Assembly: GCF_016405145.1 (NCBI RefSeq)
Contig: NZ_JAEKIA010000013.1
Coordinates: 1 to 63,318 of the forward strand
Length of the DNA: 63,318 nucleotides
From: Schaalia cardiffensis
GTDB taxonomy: Bacteria; Actinomycetota; Actinomycetes; Actinomycetales; Actinomycetaceae
Direction: 5' to 3'
Position numbers and translations under genes: made by a program. The notes below the pieces were generated by a model that saw only the letters and a list, made by a program, of their open reading frames with translations, did not search any database and had not been told where the DNA came from. Shown piece after piece: positions 55,139 to 63,318 of this stretch (position 1 is its first letter; every line of letters starts with the position of its first letter).

Positions 55139-58100
55139 TCAGCGCTTCGCGACGCTCACGCTTAGTTTCTCGCCTGCCTCGACCGACACCGAGAGGGCCA
55201 GGGTTTCGTGGGCAATCATCTCGCGATGCGTCTCAACCGCGCCGACTCGCTCCGCAGGCACAGTGAGCGTAAGGTCAATGCGGTCGGCGACATGCAGGCC
55301 CGCGTTCTTACGCTCATCTTGGATGGCACGGATGACATCGCGCGCATACCCCTCGGCCTCGAGCTCGGGCGTGAGCTCAGTGTCGAGCACGACGAAAGTG
55401 CCATTCGCCAAAACGTCCGCGACTTGTCCTTCGTCGGCGTTCACCGAGGTCGTCACACTGAACTGCTCGCCGCTCAAAGAAACAGGTGTGCCCTCGACCA
55501 TAACGCCGGAAAAGACGCAAGACGCCCCGTCCTCGGACACCTGCCACTCCCCCGCCTTCTGGGCCTTGAAGAGCTGCGACGTGAGCTTGCGGATCTCAGG
55601 CGAGAAGGCACGCGGGTTGAGGGACAACTCAGTGGAAACCGACAGGCCAGACTCGGCCGGAGTCAAAAGGCGCACATCCTTGACATTGACCTCGGAAGCA
55701 ATAAGGCCCGAGAAGGAGGAGAGCGCCTCAGCCTGCTCGGACACGACCCGCAAGCCCTGGAGAGGCTGACGCACGCGCAACTGGTTCGCCTTGCGCAACG
55801 CATGGGCAGAAGACACAACATCACGCACCTCGTCCATCGCGGCGACGAGGGCATCGTTGGCCACGGCCTCGGGCAGGATCGGGTAGTCGACCAGGTGCAC
55901 AGACTCGCCGCCGGTCAAGCCCCTCCAGATCTCCTCGGTCAGCAGGGGCAGCAGCGGCGCGGCGACCTCCATGAGGCGTACCAGAGCCGTGTACAGCGTG
56001 TCGAAAGCCGCCTGGTCCTCGTCCCAGAAACGCTGGCGTTGAGTGCGCACGTACCAGTTCGTCAGCACGTCGAGGTAGTCGCGCACCAGCTCGCAGCCCT
56101 TCGCGATGTCGTATTCGTCGAGGCTCGCCTTCACGCCGCTCGCGAGGTCTCGCGTATGCGCCAGCAGGTAGCGGTCCATTTCGACGAGGCCGTCAACGAC
56201 ACGTGGGTCACCGAGGTCGAGCAGGCGCCCTTCAATGCCTTCACCTTTGTTCGCGGCTCCCGCGTAGAGGGTGAAGAAGTAGTAGGCGTTCCAGATCGGC
56301 AAGAGCACTTGGCGGACGGTGTCGCGAATGCCCGCGTCCGTGACCATGAGGTTGCCGCCGCGAACGACGGGTGAGCTCATGAGGAACCAGCGCATCGCAT
56401 CGGAGCCGTAGGAGTCGAACACTCCGTTCACGTCCGGGTAGTTGCGCAGCGACTTACTCATCTTGCGCCCATCGTCGCCCAGCACGATGCCGTGCGAGAC
56501 GACGTTCGTGAACGCCGGACGATCGAAGAGGGCGGTCGCCAAGACGTGCAGGGTGTAGAACCAGCCGCGGGTCTGACCGATGTATTCGACGATGAAGTCG
56601 CCCGGGTAGTGCGACTCGAACCATTCGGCGTTCTCGAAGGGGTAGTGGACCTGCGCATAGGGCATTGATCCGGATTCGAACCAGCAGTCGAGAACGTCGG
56701 GGATGCGGCGCATCATGGACTTGCCGCTCGGGTCGTCCGGGTTGGGGCGAACGAGTTCGTCGATGAAGGGGCGGTGCAGGTTGTCGACTTTCACTCCGAA
56801 GTCGCGTTCGAGTTCGGCGAAGGAGCCGTAGACGTCTTCACGCGGATAGTTCGGGTCGTCCGAACGCCACACGGGGATCGGTGCTCCCCAGAAGCGGTTG
56901 CGCGAGATCGACCAGTCGCGCGCGCCTGCGAGCCAGTTGCCGAAGATTCCGTCCTTCGTGTGTTCGGGAACCCAGGTGATTCCCTGGTTGAGTTCCACCA
57001 TGCGGTCGCGGATCGCGGTGACCTTCACGAACCAGGAGGACACGGCCTTGTAGATCAGGGGCTTGCGGCAGCGCCAGCAGTGCGGGTAGGAGTGCACGTA
57101 GGACTTCTGCTGGACGAGGACGGCGCGCCGCTCCTCAGGGATACGAGCCATCGGGCCCGAGCCGTCGCGAAGGTCCACGATGATCGGCTTGTTCGCTTCG
57201 AAGACTTGCAGGCTCTCGTAGTCGGTGACTTCAGAGGTGAAGCATCCGCCCTCGTCGACGGGGATGACGGGCTTGATGCCGACCTCCATGCACACGAACA
57301 TGTCGTCCTCGCCGAAGGCGGGGGCGATGTGCACGAGGCCGGTGCCGTCCTCAGTGGACACGTAGTCGCCGGGGATGATGCTCCAGCCGTTCGGACCGGG
57401 GGCTGCGCCTTCGGAGCGGTGTTCGGCGTTGTCGTAGTAGTCGAAGATCGGGTGGTAGCTGCGACCCGCCAGGTCTGAACCCTTCAGGCGTGCGACGATT
57501 TCGGGGTTTTCTCCAAGTTCTTTCGCGTAGGCGCCCAGGCGGGCTTCAGCGAGGATGACGCGCTGACCGGCGAGGGGCGATTCGAGGTCGTCTGCGACGC
57601 GCACGACCGCGTAGTCGATTGTTGGGCCGACGGCAACGGCCAGGTTCGAGGGGAGCGTCCAGGGCGTGGTCGTCCAGATGAGCACCAGTTCGCTGTCTTC
57701 TGCGCCTTCGAGGATCGGTTCGGTCAGGCGCATGCCGACGGTGACGGTGTTGTCCTGACGATCCTGGTAGACCTCGTCGTCCATTTTGAGTTCGTGGTTG
57801 CTCAGCGGCGTGCGGTCGTGCCAGCAGTATGGCAGGACGCGGTAGCCCTCGTAGGCGAGTTCCTTGTCGTAGAGGGTCTTGAACGCCCAGATGACCGACT
57901 CCATGTATTCGGGGTCGAGGGTCTTGTAGTCGTTCTTGAAGTCGACCCAGCGGGCCTGACGGGTGACGTAGTCCTCCCACTCGTCGGTGTAGCGCAGGAC
58001 GGAGCTGTGGCAGGCCTCGTTGAAGGCGCCGATGCCGAGGCCGCCTTCGCGGGTGATTTCTGTGACGTCTTCGATGCCGAGGATGCGCTGCGCTTCGAGT

Positions 58101-58420
58101 TCGGCGGGCAGGCCGTGGGTGTCCCAGCCGAAGCGGCGTTCGACACGGTGGCCGAGCATGGTCTGGTAGCGGCCGACGGTGTCTTTCACGTAGCCGGTGA
58201 GGAGGTGTCCGTAGTGCGGGAGGCCGTTGGCGAAGGGCGGGCCGTCGTAGAAGACGAATTCGTTTTGTCCGCCTTCGCCCGCTGGACGATTGTCAATGGA
58301 CTTTTGGAAGGTGTCGTTGGTGGCCCAAAAGGCCAGTGTTTCGCCTTCCATCTGTGGGAAGGACGGGTTCGCGTCCACTTCGGTGTCGCGGTGGCGCGGG
58401 TAGTAGCCGTGCTTCGTCAT
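55139..58420 (-). CDS. ileS: Isoleucyl-tRNA synthetase
   Basis: A class I synthetase with about 1,093 residues. The HIGH motif is HYGH at 69-72 in [16 protein letters not shown], and KMSKS is in [14 protein letters not shown] near 655. The editing domain and a long C-terminal domain follow. The HYGH form with this length is characteristic of the eukaryote-like IleRS2 type, which is often less sensitive to mupirocin; resistance here is inference. The ATG at 58420 has GAGGAC upstream, masked in the T-box leader. Downstream neighbours are the HipBA islet and folC. Confidence 0.97.
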   Translation of the reverse strand: MTKHGYYPRHRDTEVDANPSFPQMEGETLAFWATNDTFQKSIDNRPAGEGGQNEFVFYDGPPFANGLPHYGHLLTGYVKDTVGRYQTMLGHRVERRFGWDTHGLPAELEAQRILGIEDVTEITREGGLGIGAFNEACHSSVLRYTDEWEDYVTRQARWVDFKNDYKTLDPEYMESVIWAFKTLYDKELAYEGYRVLPYCWHDRTPLSNHELKMDDEVYQDRQDNTVTVGMRLTEPILEGAEDSELVLIWTTTPWTLPSNLAVAVGPTIDYAVVRVADDLESPLAGQRVILAEARLGAYAKELGENPEIVARLKGSDLAGRSYHPIFDYYDNAEHRSEGAAPGPNGWSIIPGDYVSTEDGTGLVHIAPAFGEDDMFVCMEVGIKPVIPVDEGGCFTSEVTDYESLQVFEANKPIIVDLRDGSGPMARIPEERRAVLVQQKSYVHSYPHCWRCRKPLIYKAVSSWFVKVTAIRDRMVELNQGITWVPEHTKDGIFGNWLAGARDWSISRNRFWGAPIPVWRSDDPNYPREDVYGSFAELERDFGVKVDNLHRPFIDELVRPNPDDPSGKSMMRRIPDVLDCWFESGSMPYAQVHYPFENAEWFESHYPGDFIVEYIGQTRGWFYTLHVLATALFDRPAFTNVVSHGIVLGDDGRKMSKSLRNYPDVNGVFDSYGSDAMRWFLMSSPVVRGGNLMVTDAGIRDTVRQVLLPIWNAYYFFTLYAGAANKGEGIEGRLLDLGDPRVVDGLVEMDRYLLAHTRDLASGVKASLDEYDIAKGCELVRDYLDVLTNWYVRTQRQRFWDEDQAAFDTLYTALVRLMEVAAPLLPLLTEEIWRGLTGGESVHLVDYPILPEAVANDALVAAMDEVRDVVSSAHALRKANQLRVRQPLQGLRVVSEQAEALSSFSGLIASEVNVKDVRLLTPAESGLSVSTELSLNPRAFSPEIRKLTSQLFKAQKAGEWQVSEDGASCVFSGVMVEGTPVSLSGEQFSVTTSVNADEGQVADVLANGTFVVLDTELTPELEAEGYARDVIRAIQDERKNAGLHVADRIDLTLTVPAERVGAVETHREMIAHETLALSVSVEAGEKLSVSVAKR

Positions 58421-58421
58421 G

Positions 58422-58645
58422 GTGTCCTCGTCTGTTCGTTGCACAGGGACGAGGACCGGCGACGCCGGCACCCGCGGTACCACCCCGCTTGCCTCTCCTT
58501 CGATTGTCGAGGGCGAGGCCGCTTGATTCTCAGCTGTGACGGGCTGACCCGTTCGGTTCTAATGGGGCGCGCGAGCGCGCCTGTTCTTCCGAAGACTCCC
58601 CGGTGATATCCCCGTGCCTCCTCGTGGGCGACATGGGGCCGGTTC
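58422..58645 (-). promoter_or_regulatory. T-box riboswitch of ileS, translational type
   Basis: The minus strand carries the T-box signature GGTGGTACCGCGG (58482 down to 58470), which binds the free CCA end of uncharged tRNA. A specifier-like AUC (Ile) sits in GGGGATATCACCGG (58605-58607 as GAT on the plus strand), inside a short stem I. Right after the T-box, GTCCTCGTC (58456 down to 58448) is exactly complementary to GACGAGGAC (58432 down to 58424), which includes the ribosome site before the ATG. Uncharged tRNA-Ile should free that site and turn on ileS. Confidence 0.9.
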
Positions 58646-58955
58646 AGCGTCGGGCTCGAGTCTAACTGAGAGAAGCGCGTGGACGCGCATCCGCTCACGT
58701 GGGTTGGGCCTCAGTGGCGGGGTGCTCCCAGGCGTTGAGGTGCGGAGTCTTTGTGACGAGGGCGGGGTTCCGAAGACGAGGGCCGGAGTCCCAAGGACGA
58801 GGTGGGAGGCACGAGGACGAGGTCGGGGCGTTCATGGCGCGGCTGGTGGGTATCTCCTCGGCGGTGCCGGAAGCGTGGGGGTCCTCGGTGAGGGGCAAAG
58901 GAGACACCCCCTGATGCGAGATGAAGTGATGAGTTGGCGACTGCATGCACACTTC
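58646..58955. repeat. Gap with GACGAGG-type repeats
   Basis: GACGAGGGC, GACGAGGGCC, GACGAGGTGG, GACGAGGTCG recur about every 20 bases between 58757 and 58825, a degenerate array. No gene is evident. The T-box transcript should start near its left end. Confidence 0.55.
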
Positions 58956-59942
58956 TCAGCTCCTAGACGCGACGCCCTTAGGTAGGCGGAGGGCGCCTTC
59001 GAGAGCCGCCCGATCCATTCTGGCCCTCGGATCATTCAAGGAGAGCCACGCGCTTTCGCAGTGGAATGCTTGCAGAGTCTGAGGGGTGAGGGTGTAAGTG
59101 CGGAGGGCCTTTTGTACAACACTCATTCCTTTGAGGTAGCGAAGCCCGGCGTAGTTGCGGGGAGCTCCCACACTGGTGAGTCCGAAGCTGTACCAGCGCA
59201 CGTTTTCTTGGTCCGCGAGCGCCAAGAGCGCGTGTCTTAGATCGCGGACGCCGGGGAGTGCGAAGCGGCCGCTCGCCTTGTCACCGGTAGTGCCCCACAT
59301 GGCAAGGACGTCGAGGCATCCTTCGTCAAGAAGCACGGATTCGAGGACCGCCGGAATCAAGTGCATGTTGACTGTGTGCTGCGCCTCGTAGAAGGCGAAA
59401 TCCGCAAGTGCATCGGCGATAGCGAGCCCTCCCTTGTTGATGATTCCCCTGAAGGGGCCCATCGTCAGGAAGAGGACGCGCGTGAAGGGGTGTTTTCCCG
59501 GTGTGGTGAGCGGATTGGCCGCGAGAGCCCGAATATCCCGGGTGGTCGCATCATCGATCAGCCTTCCCGCCCGGGCGTTCGCCGCTGTGTTCGGGTTCAT
59601 TCCGAGCACGACAAGGGTCCTGGGCTTCTCCTCCGCCTCACCCAGGGGAACTCTCTCCCCCACAGCACTTGCCTCCCCCATGTCCCCCTCGGGAGTCCTC
59701 GCCTCGGCGGTCCTCTTTTCACTGGCTTGGGACAACCGAGAGGTGGCGGGGGCGGAGTAAAGGTAGCGAAAGCCTAAGGGAACTTTGAGACTCGGCGCCG
59801 ATTCGATGCTGATGGAAGCCCGTGGCTGTGCGAGGGCAATGGGGAGCAGCTCCTCGATCCTTCCACTCAAGGTGAGATCCACTCCGTCGCCATAATCCCT
59901 GGCAAGGGTGAGTTCCAAGGGCTCTCTCCGTCTTCTGTCCAT
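58956..59942 (-). CDS. DUF1643 domain protein
   Basis: About 328 residues. The part from LVVLGMNPNTAANARAGRLI (near 120) through DDATTRDIRALAANP and VLFLTMGPFRGIINKGGLAI resembles DUF1643 (MLNPSTAD...D.T..R), a family of unknown function often near phage or regulatory genes. The N-terminal 110 residues are variable. The ATG at 59942 is one of several possible starts (GTG 59951, GTG 59978). The operon context is unclear. Confidence 0.7.
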   Translation of the reverse strand: MDRRRREPLELTLARDYGDGVDLTLSGRIEELLPIALAQPRASISIESAPSLKVPLGFRYLYSAPATSRLSQASEKRTAEARTPEGDMGEASAVGERVPLGEAEEKPRTLVVLGMNPNTAANARAGRLIDDATTRDIRALAANPLTTPGKHPFTRVLFLTMGPFRGIINKGGLAIADALADFAFYEAQHTVNMHLIPAVLESVLLDEGCLDVLAMWGTTGDKASGRFALPGVRDLRHALLALADQENVRWYSFGLTSVGAPRNYAGLRYLKGMSVVQKALRTYTLTPQTLQAFHCESAWLSLNDPRARMDRAALEGALRLPKGVASRS

Positions 59943-60205
59943 TCTTCTCACTCTCAGCGTATTCACGGACTGCCCCACTTTCTCAAACTCGAACGCTTCG
60001 TTCCGTAAGGCCTTCGCCTTCAGAGTGGACGGCCCAGCGTGAAAATGAGAGCATCACCAAGCTCTGGCACTTGCACAGGCTCAGAGTCGGCAAGACAACA
60101 AAACCCCTGAGCCCTCGGAGCACCTTTGCAGCTCATACCCCTTTTCGTTGTCGCGGCCACGCGCAAGAATCTGCTTTTCGTCGTCATTGCGCCATTCACA
60201 CGAGT
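59943..60205. other. Gap between CPBP and DUF1643 genes
   Basis: No gene, clear terminator or repeat seen. Confidence 0.4.
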
Positions 60206-61201
60206 TCAGAGCGAACAGCTGGGAGGAGTAGCTCCGTCCTCGTCAATGTCAACGGGGCCGCAGGGGCCGATCGCTTCGAAGCGGAACGCTCGCGCGGGAA
60301 TGATGAGTCCGCGCCGCTTTGCGACAATGAGCAGGAAGACGCCAAGCCCCGCGCAGAAGAACACAGCGCTGATGGCCCCTTCGAAGCCCATCTCCCCGCC
60401 TGTGAGCCACCAGGGGCCTTCAATGCGTGCGGATAGGAGTCCAGTGTTCTCCAGGCCGTTACCTGACACATCGGAGGAGAAGATTCCACCTTGGACGAAG
60501 TTCCACGAAGCATGCAGGCCGATGACCATCCAAAGTCGGCGGGTGACGATGTAGCTAGCTCCCAGGAGGACTCCTGCTTCGAGGGCGATCGCGAGGCCTC
60601 CCCACCACTCGGCTTGGGGGTTCATGAGATGGGCGGCGCCAAAGAGTGCGGAGGTGAGTCCCAGAGCCCACCAGGAACCGAGTCTGTGCTCAATGAGGCG
60701 GAGGAGGCCTGCACGGAAGATGATCTCTTCAGTGACACTGGCGACAAGGGAGTCAGCTGCGGCCGTCCCGACGAGAGCGTTCGGGTTGATTCCTTCTACT
60801 CGGTAGGCTCCGGCGAGCCATGCGGAGGCGACGACTGCGCTCATGAGGAGGGCTCCGAGGACGAGTCCAGCGAGGAGTTCTTTCCACCAGTTGAGACGCT
60901 CGAAGTCCGAGGCGGGGCGCCTGCCGATCACTCGAAGGGCGAGGAGGTACACGCCGACGGCCAGTGCCATGGTGACAAGGGCTCGGATGATGAAAACGGT
61001 CGTCGCTGTGAAAGAGATAGCGAGGGCTTCGCTGATCGTTGTTGTGACGATCTGTGCTGCCACCATCCCGAAGAAGAGGACGAGTCCTTGGAGGATCGGC
61101 ATTCTTCCCGTCGAGGGTAGTGCCGTGAGAGCCTTTGGCCCTGGAGCTGGGATGAGTGGGGCGCCCTCATCGGCGCGCTCGGGCGGAGTCCAGATCGTCA
61201 T
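60206..61201 (-). CDS. CPBP-family intramembrane glutamic endopeptidase
   Basis: About 331 residues with eight or so membrane segments. The CPBP/Abi motifs are present: EEIIFRAGLL (E158-E159), FGAAHLMNP (H191) and GLHASWNFVQG near 228. Family members cut prenylated or other membrane substrates; some confer immunity to self-made bacteriocins. The substrate here is unknown. The ATG at 61201 directly follows GGGAGG. GACACT six bases upstream offers a leaderless alternative. Confidence 0.9.
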   Translation of the reverse strand: MTIWTPPERADEGAPLIPAPGPKALTALPSTGRMPILQGLVLFFGMVAAQIVTTTISEALAISFTATTVFIIRALVTMALAVGVYLLALRVIGRRPASDFERLNWWKELLAGLVLGALLMSAVVASAWLAGAYRVEGINPNALVGTAAADSLVASVTEEIIFRAGLLRLIEHRLGSWWALGLTSALFGAAHLMNPQAEWWGGLAIALEAGVLLGASYIVTRRLWMVIGLHASWNFVQGGIFSSDVSGNGLENTGLLSARIEGPWWLTGGEMGFEGAISAVFFCAGLGVFLLIVAKRRGLIIPARAFRFEAIGPCGPVDIDEDGATPPSCSL

Positions 61202-61597
61202 CCTCCCAGTGTCGCAAAGGAGCACCATGACCTGCACTTTCTCTCGCAGTACCATTCTCAAATTCGCAGCCCTGCCCTCAGATTCGCAGCCCTGCCCTCA
61301 GGTTCGCAGCACCGTCCTCGTCATGATGAGAAGCGCTGGATCCTGCATTCTCTGCACTGCAGGCGAGACCAGCTGTTGTCCTTGCAAGGGCTCCTCCGCC
61401 ACGCTGCTCTCCCCCCCACACGCAGCTGTTCTCCCCCACACGCAGCGTGCCCCTACAGATACAGACAGCTTTCCCAATCAAGGAACAACGACGAAGGATC
61501 CCTCCCGTTTCGACTGCGGAACGCCCTCACCCGACACCCCTATCCATTATTCGGACAGAGCTGTGTGCAGGTCATCACCTCCATTACTCTCGCCCTC
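61202..61597. repeat. Divergent gap CPBP-trpL with tandem repeats
   Basis: Three 20-base units (61257-61276, 61277-61296, 61297-61316; CTCAGATTCGCAGCCCTGCC) and two units of about 20 bases (61407-61425, 61428-61445; CTCCCCCACACGCAG). The trp promoter -10 TACTCT lies at 61585-61590, seven bases before the leader ATG. No gene. Confidence 0.8.
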
Positions 61598-61639
61598 ATG
61601 ATGACTTGCAGCACCCGCAACTGGTGGTGGCTCTCCTAA
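61598..61639 (+). CDS. trpL: trp operon leader peptide
   Basis: A 13-codon frame, MMTCSTRNWWWLS, with three Trp codons in a row (61622-61630) just before its stop. It senses charged tRNA-Trp through ribosome stalling. No ribosome site is seen, but TACTCT seven bases upstream makes a leaderless start likely. Confidence 0.93.
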   Translation: MMTCSTRNWWWLS

Positions 61640-61694
61640 GGGGCGAGCCGCAGTTAGTCATACCCATTGAGCTCGCCCTTCTGGCGGGCTTTTT
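61627..61694 (+). promoter_or_regulatory. trp transcription attenuator
   Basis: Three competing helices are visible. The pause hairpin 1:2 is GTGGCTC (61627-61633) with GAGCCGC (61645-61651). The antiterminator 2:3 is GGGGCGAGC (61640-61648) with GCTCGCCCT (61671-61679). The terminator 3:4 is AGCTCGCC (61670-61677) with GGCGGGCT (61683-61690), ending in TTTTT. Stalling at the Trp codons would cover arm 1 and let 2:3 form, so transcription reads through into trpB. Confidence 0.93.
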
Positions 61695-61745
61695 CATTGT
61701 CCGGGCCCGCCTGAGCACTCGACCTCGTACCTCAGGAGTAAACCC

Positions 61746-63053
61746 ATGACCGCAACCCACACCACCGCCGAACGCGAAGCCTCCACCCCCGCTGGAGCCG
61801 CCCCAACCGCGAACCGTGTCCCCACCGGGCACATTGACGGCCTTCCTGCCCCCGCCCCGCGTGACACGATCCTTCCCGCCTATTTCGGCCGCTTCGGCGG
61901 ACAGGAAGTCCCCGACTTCCTCCTGCCCGCCCTCGACGAACTCGAAGCCGCATACGTCGAGGCGATGGCGGACCCCGAGTTCCATGCGGAACTCGACCGT
62001 CTCCGCCGCACCTACCTGGGCCGCGAGACCCCAATCTACGAGTGCATGAATCTGCCGGTAGAGGGTGGTGCTCGAATCATCCTCAAGCGCGAAGATCTCG
62101 CCCACGGGGGCGCTCACAAAGGCAATAACGTGCTCGGACAAGCACTTTTAGCCAAGCGCATGGGCAAAAAACGTCTCATCGCGGAAACCGGGGCAGGCCA
62201 GCATGGGACGGCCACTGCGATGGTCGCGGCCCTCATGGGCATGGAATGCACAATCTACATGGGCGCCCACGACGTTGAACGCCAACAGCCGAATGTCGCG
62301 CGAATGAAGCTCATGGGCGCGAGTGTCGTCCCGGTGACTCGTGGCAGCGCCGGTTTGAAGGACGCGATTGACGTTGCCCTCGAAGAATGGAGCACTCGCC
62401 TGGAGGACACCTTCTACCTCCTCGGCTCTGCAACCGGCCCCCATCCCTTCCCCTCGATCGTCCGTCAGTTCCAATCCGTGATTTCCGAGGAGTCGCGCAC
62501 CCAGTTCCTCTCCGAGTTCGGTCGTCTGCCCGATGCGGTGATCGCAGCGGTCGGCGGAGGTTCCAACGCCATCGGCGCCTTCGCCCACTACCTTGAGGAT
62601 GAGGGGGTCGAGCTCATCGGTGTTGAGCCCGCAGGCAAGGGCCTGGATTCAGGAGAGCACGGGGCGCCGATCTGCGCGGGTCGTGTGGGTTCCCTGCACG
62701 GCATGCGTTCCTTCGTCATGATGGATGACGAGGGCGATCTGCTCCCCTCTCACTCCATCTCTGCGGGCCTTGACTATCCTTCGGTCGGCCCCGAGCATGC
62801 GATGCTCGCTGAGACGGGACGCGTGCGCTACGTGGGGATCACCGACGAAGAGGCTCTCGACGCTTTCAAGGCCTTGTCTCGTTTCGAGGGGATCATCCCG
62901 GCGATGGAGTCCTCGCATGCGATTGCGCAGGCCTTGAAGATGGCTCGAGAACTCGCTGCTTCCCAGGAGTCGGGCGAGGATGTGCCGCTTCTGCTGGTGA
63001 ATCTTTCGGGCCGTGGGGATAAAGACATGGAGCAGGTCGCAGACAAACTCTGA
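61746..63053 (+). CDS. trpB: Tryptophan synthase beta subunit
   Basis: A PLP enzyme joining indole and serine to tryptophan. The 435 residues include a variable N-terminus of about 40. The PLP lysine is K125 in [15 protein letters not shown], the phosphate loop is VGGGSNAIG near 268, and [11 protein letters not shown] and the C-terminal LSGRGDKDM are canonical. The usual isoleucine after HK is a glycine. AGGAG lies seven bases before the ATG. It stands directly behind the attenuator without trpE, D, C or a following trpA in the window. Confidence 0.96.
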   Translation: MTATHTTAEREASTPAGAAPTANRVPTGHIDGLPAPAPRDTILPAYFGRFGGQEVPDFLLPALDELEAAYVEAMADPEFHAELDRLRRTYLGRETPIYECMNLPVEGGARIILKREDLAHGGAHKGNNVLGQALLAKRMGKKRLIAETGAGQHGTATAMVAALMGMECTIYMGAHDVERQQPNVARMKLMGASVVPVTRGSAGLKDAIDVALEEWSTRLEDTFYLLGSATGPHPFPSIVRQFQSVISEESRTQFLSEFGRLPDAVIAAVGGGSNAIGAFAHYLEDEGVELIGVEPAGKGLDSGEHGAPICAGRVGSLHGMRSFVMMDDEGDLLPSHSISAGLDYPSVGPEHAMLAETGRVRYVGITDEEALDAFKALSRFEGIIPAMESSHAIAQALKMARELAASQESGEDVPLLLVNLSGRGDKDMEQVADKL

Positions 63054-63260
63054 GTCCTGCGAGCGCCCCGAAGAGTTTTGCCCCAAAGGGAATACCCCGG
63101 CTTCTTCTCACCCACGAGGACGACCCAAGGTTTCTTCCCACTTACGAGGGACGTCTCGAGTTGGGGATACCGGCAAGGAAGTGTGGCATCGACCCGGACT
63201 TTTCGTTGATCTGACCGCGTAAAGTCGCGTTCCCCATAGGGGTGGGGCCTATATGAGCGG
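63054..63260. repeat. Gap after trpB with short repeats
   Basis: CTTCTTCTCACCCACGAGGA (from 63101) and TTTCTTCCCACTTACGAGGG (from 63132) form a 31-base-period repeat. The stretch from about 63215 may already belong to an IS end, but no inverted repeat can be shown without the other end. Confidence 0.5.
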
Positions 63261-63318
63261 GTGAGTGTTGACAAGCGCCCCAAGTGCCCGATCTGCCGAG
63301 CGCCGATGAACGCGAACG
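63261..63318 (+). CDS. Start of a probable transposase gene (partial)
   Basis: The GTG at 63261 opens MSVDKRPKCPICRAPMNAN before the window ends. The N-terminal basic stretch and CPIC pair resemble the zinc-ribbon start of IS256/IS1249-type transposases. Only 19 codons are visible, so both the gene and the family are tentative. Confidence 0.4.
   Translation, partial: MSVDKRPKCPICRAPMNAN

Noticed and set aside
61376-61639. An 87-codon protein ending in the Trp leader sequence
   Set aside because: Only the last 13 codons make sense as a leader peptide. The upstream part crosses the promoter and tandem repeats.

Overview
The window is a high-GC actinobacterial chromosome segment. The 5' end of a 16S rRNA gene lies at the left edge, and gene orders match blocks I recall from Mycobacterium and Streptomyces (pheST-arg-tyrS; RNA methyltransferase-permease-trkA pair-DUF3159-DUF3710-DUF4193-sepH; ileS-folC-ndk). 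The 16S start, the many leaderless starts and the polyphosphate glucokinase suggest a member of the Actinomycetaceae (Actinomyces/Schaalia type). That placement is inference, because no database search was possible.

Layout. 1-870: 16S 5' end and a long G+U-rich rRNA leader. 875-15441: on the minus strand, in transcription order, pheS-pheT, a flavodoxin, then argC-argJ-argD-argR-argG, a Wzy/O-antigen-ligase-like membrane protein, argH and tyrS. argB and argF are absent. An ArgR operator covers the argC promoter. 15.8-21.0 kb: map, ppgK, acnA. 21.4-34.5 kb: conserved actinobacterial core with a TRAM RNA methyltransferase, a KimA-like APC permease, two TrkA proteins, DUF3159/OB-fold/DUF3710/DUF4193 proteins, septation protein SepH, an alkaline-phosphatase-family protein, DUF5998 and topoisomerase IV subunit A (parC). 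34.5-37.5 kb: an islet carrying a PfkB sugar kinase and a sugar-porter gene broken by an in-frame stop, flanked by a diverged duplicate of the 3' end of a GNAT gene. 37.5-46.1 kb: two GNAT genes, parE, a DUF7455 protein and smc. 46.5-51.5 kb: ndk, the PTS-type dihydroxyacetone kinase genes dhaKLM, and folC with a long acidic N-terminal extension. 51.5-55.1 kb: an A+T-richer accessory islet with a HipB/HipA toxin-antitoxin pair behind four operator-like repeats, plus a membrane-anchored orphan gene. 55.1-61.2 kb: ileS under a T-box, a DUF1643 protein and a CPBP protease. 61.6-63.3 kb: a trp leader peptide and attenuator, trpB, and the start of a probable transposase gene.

Themes. Amino-acid supply is controlled here in three ways: an ArgR operator, a T-box that appears to mask the ribosome site of ileS, and a classical Trp attenuator before trpB. 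At least twelve genes have a TANNNT box 6-7 bases before the start codon, the signature of leaderless transcription. Gaps between genes are full of short degenerate tandem repeats (mostly 19-22 bases, also about 50 bases). Several of these begin inside a gene's last codons and repeat its stop codon. A separate CACAAGTCGGAC palindromic element occurs at two places.

The most interesting candidates are the HipBA islet with its operator array, the repeat families at gene ends, the sugar islet with duplicated GNAT end and nonsense-interrupted transporter, and the attenuator-controlled solitary trpB next to an IS-like gene.
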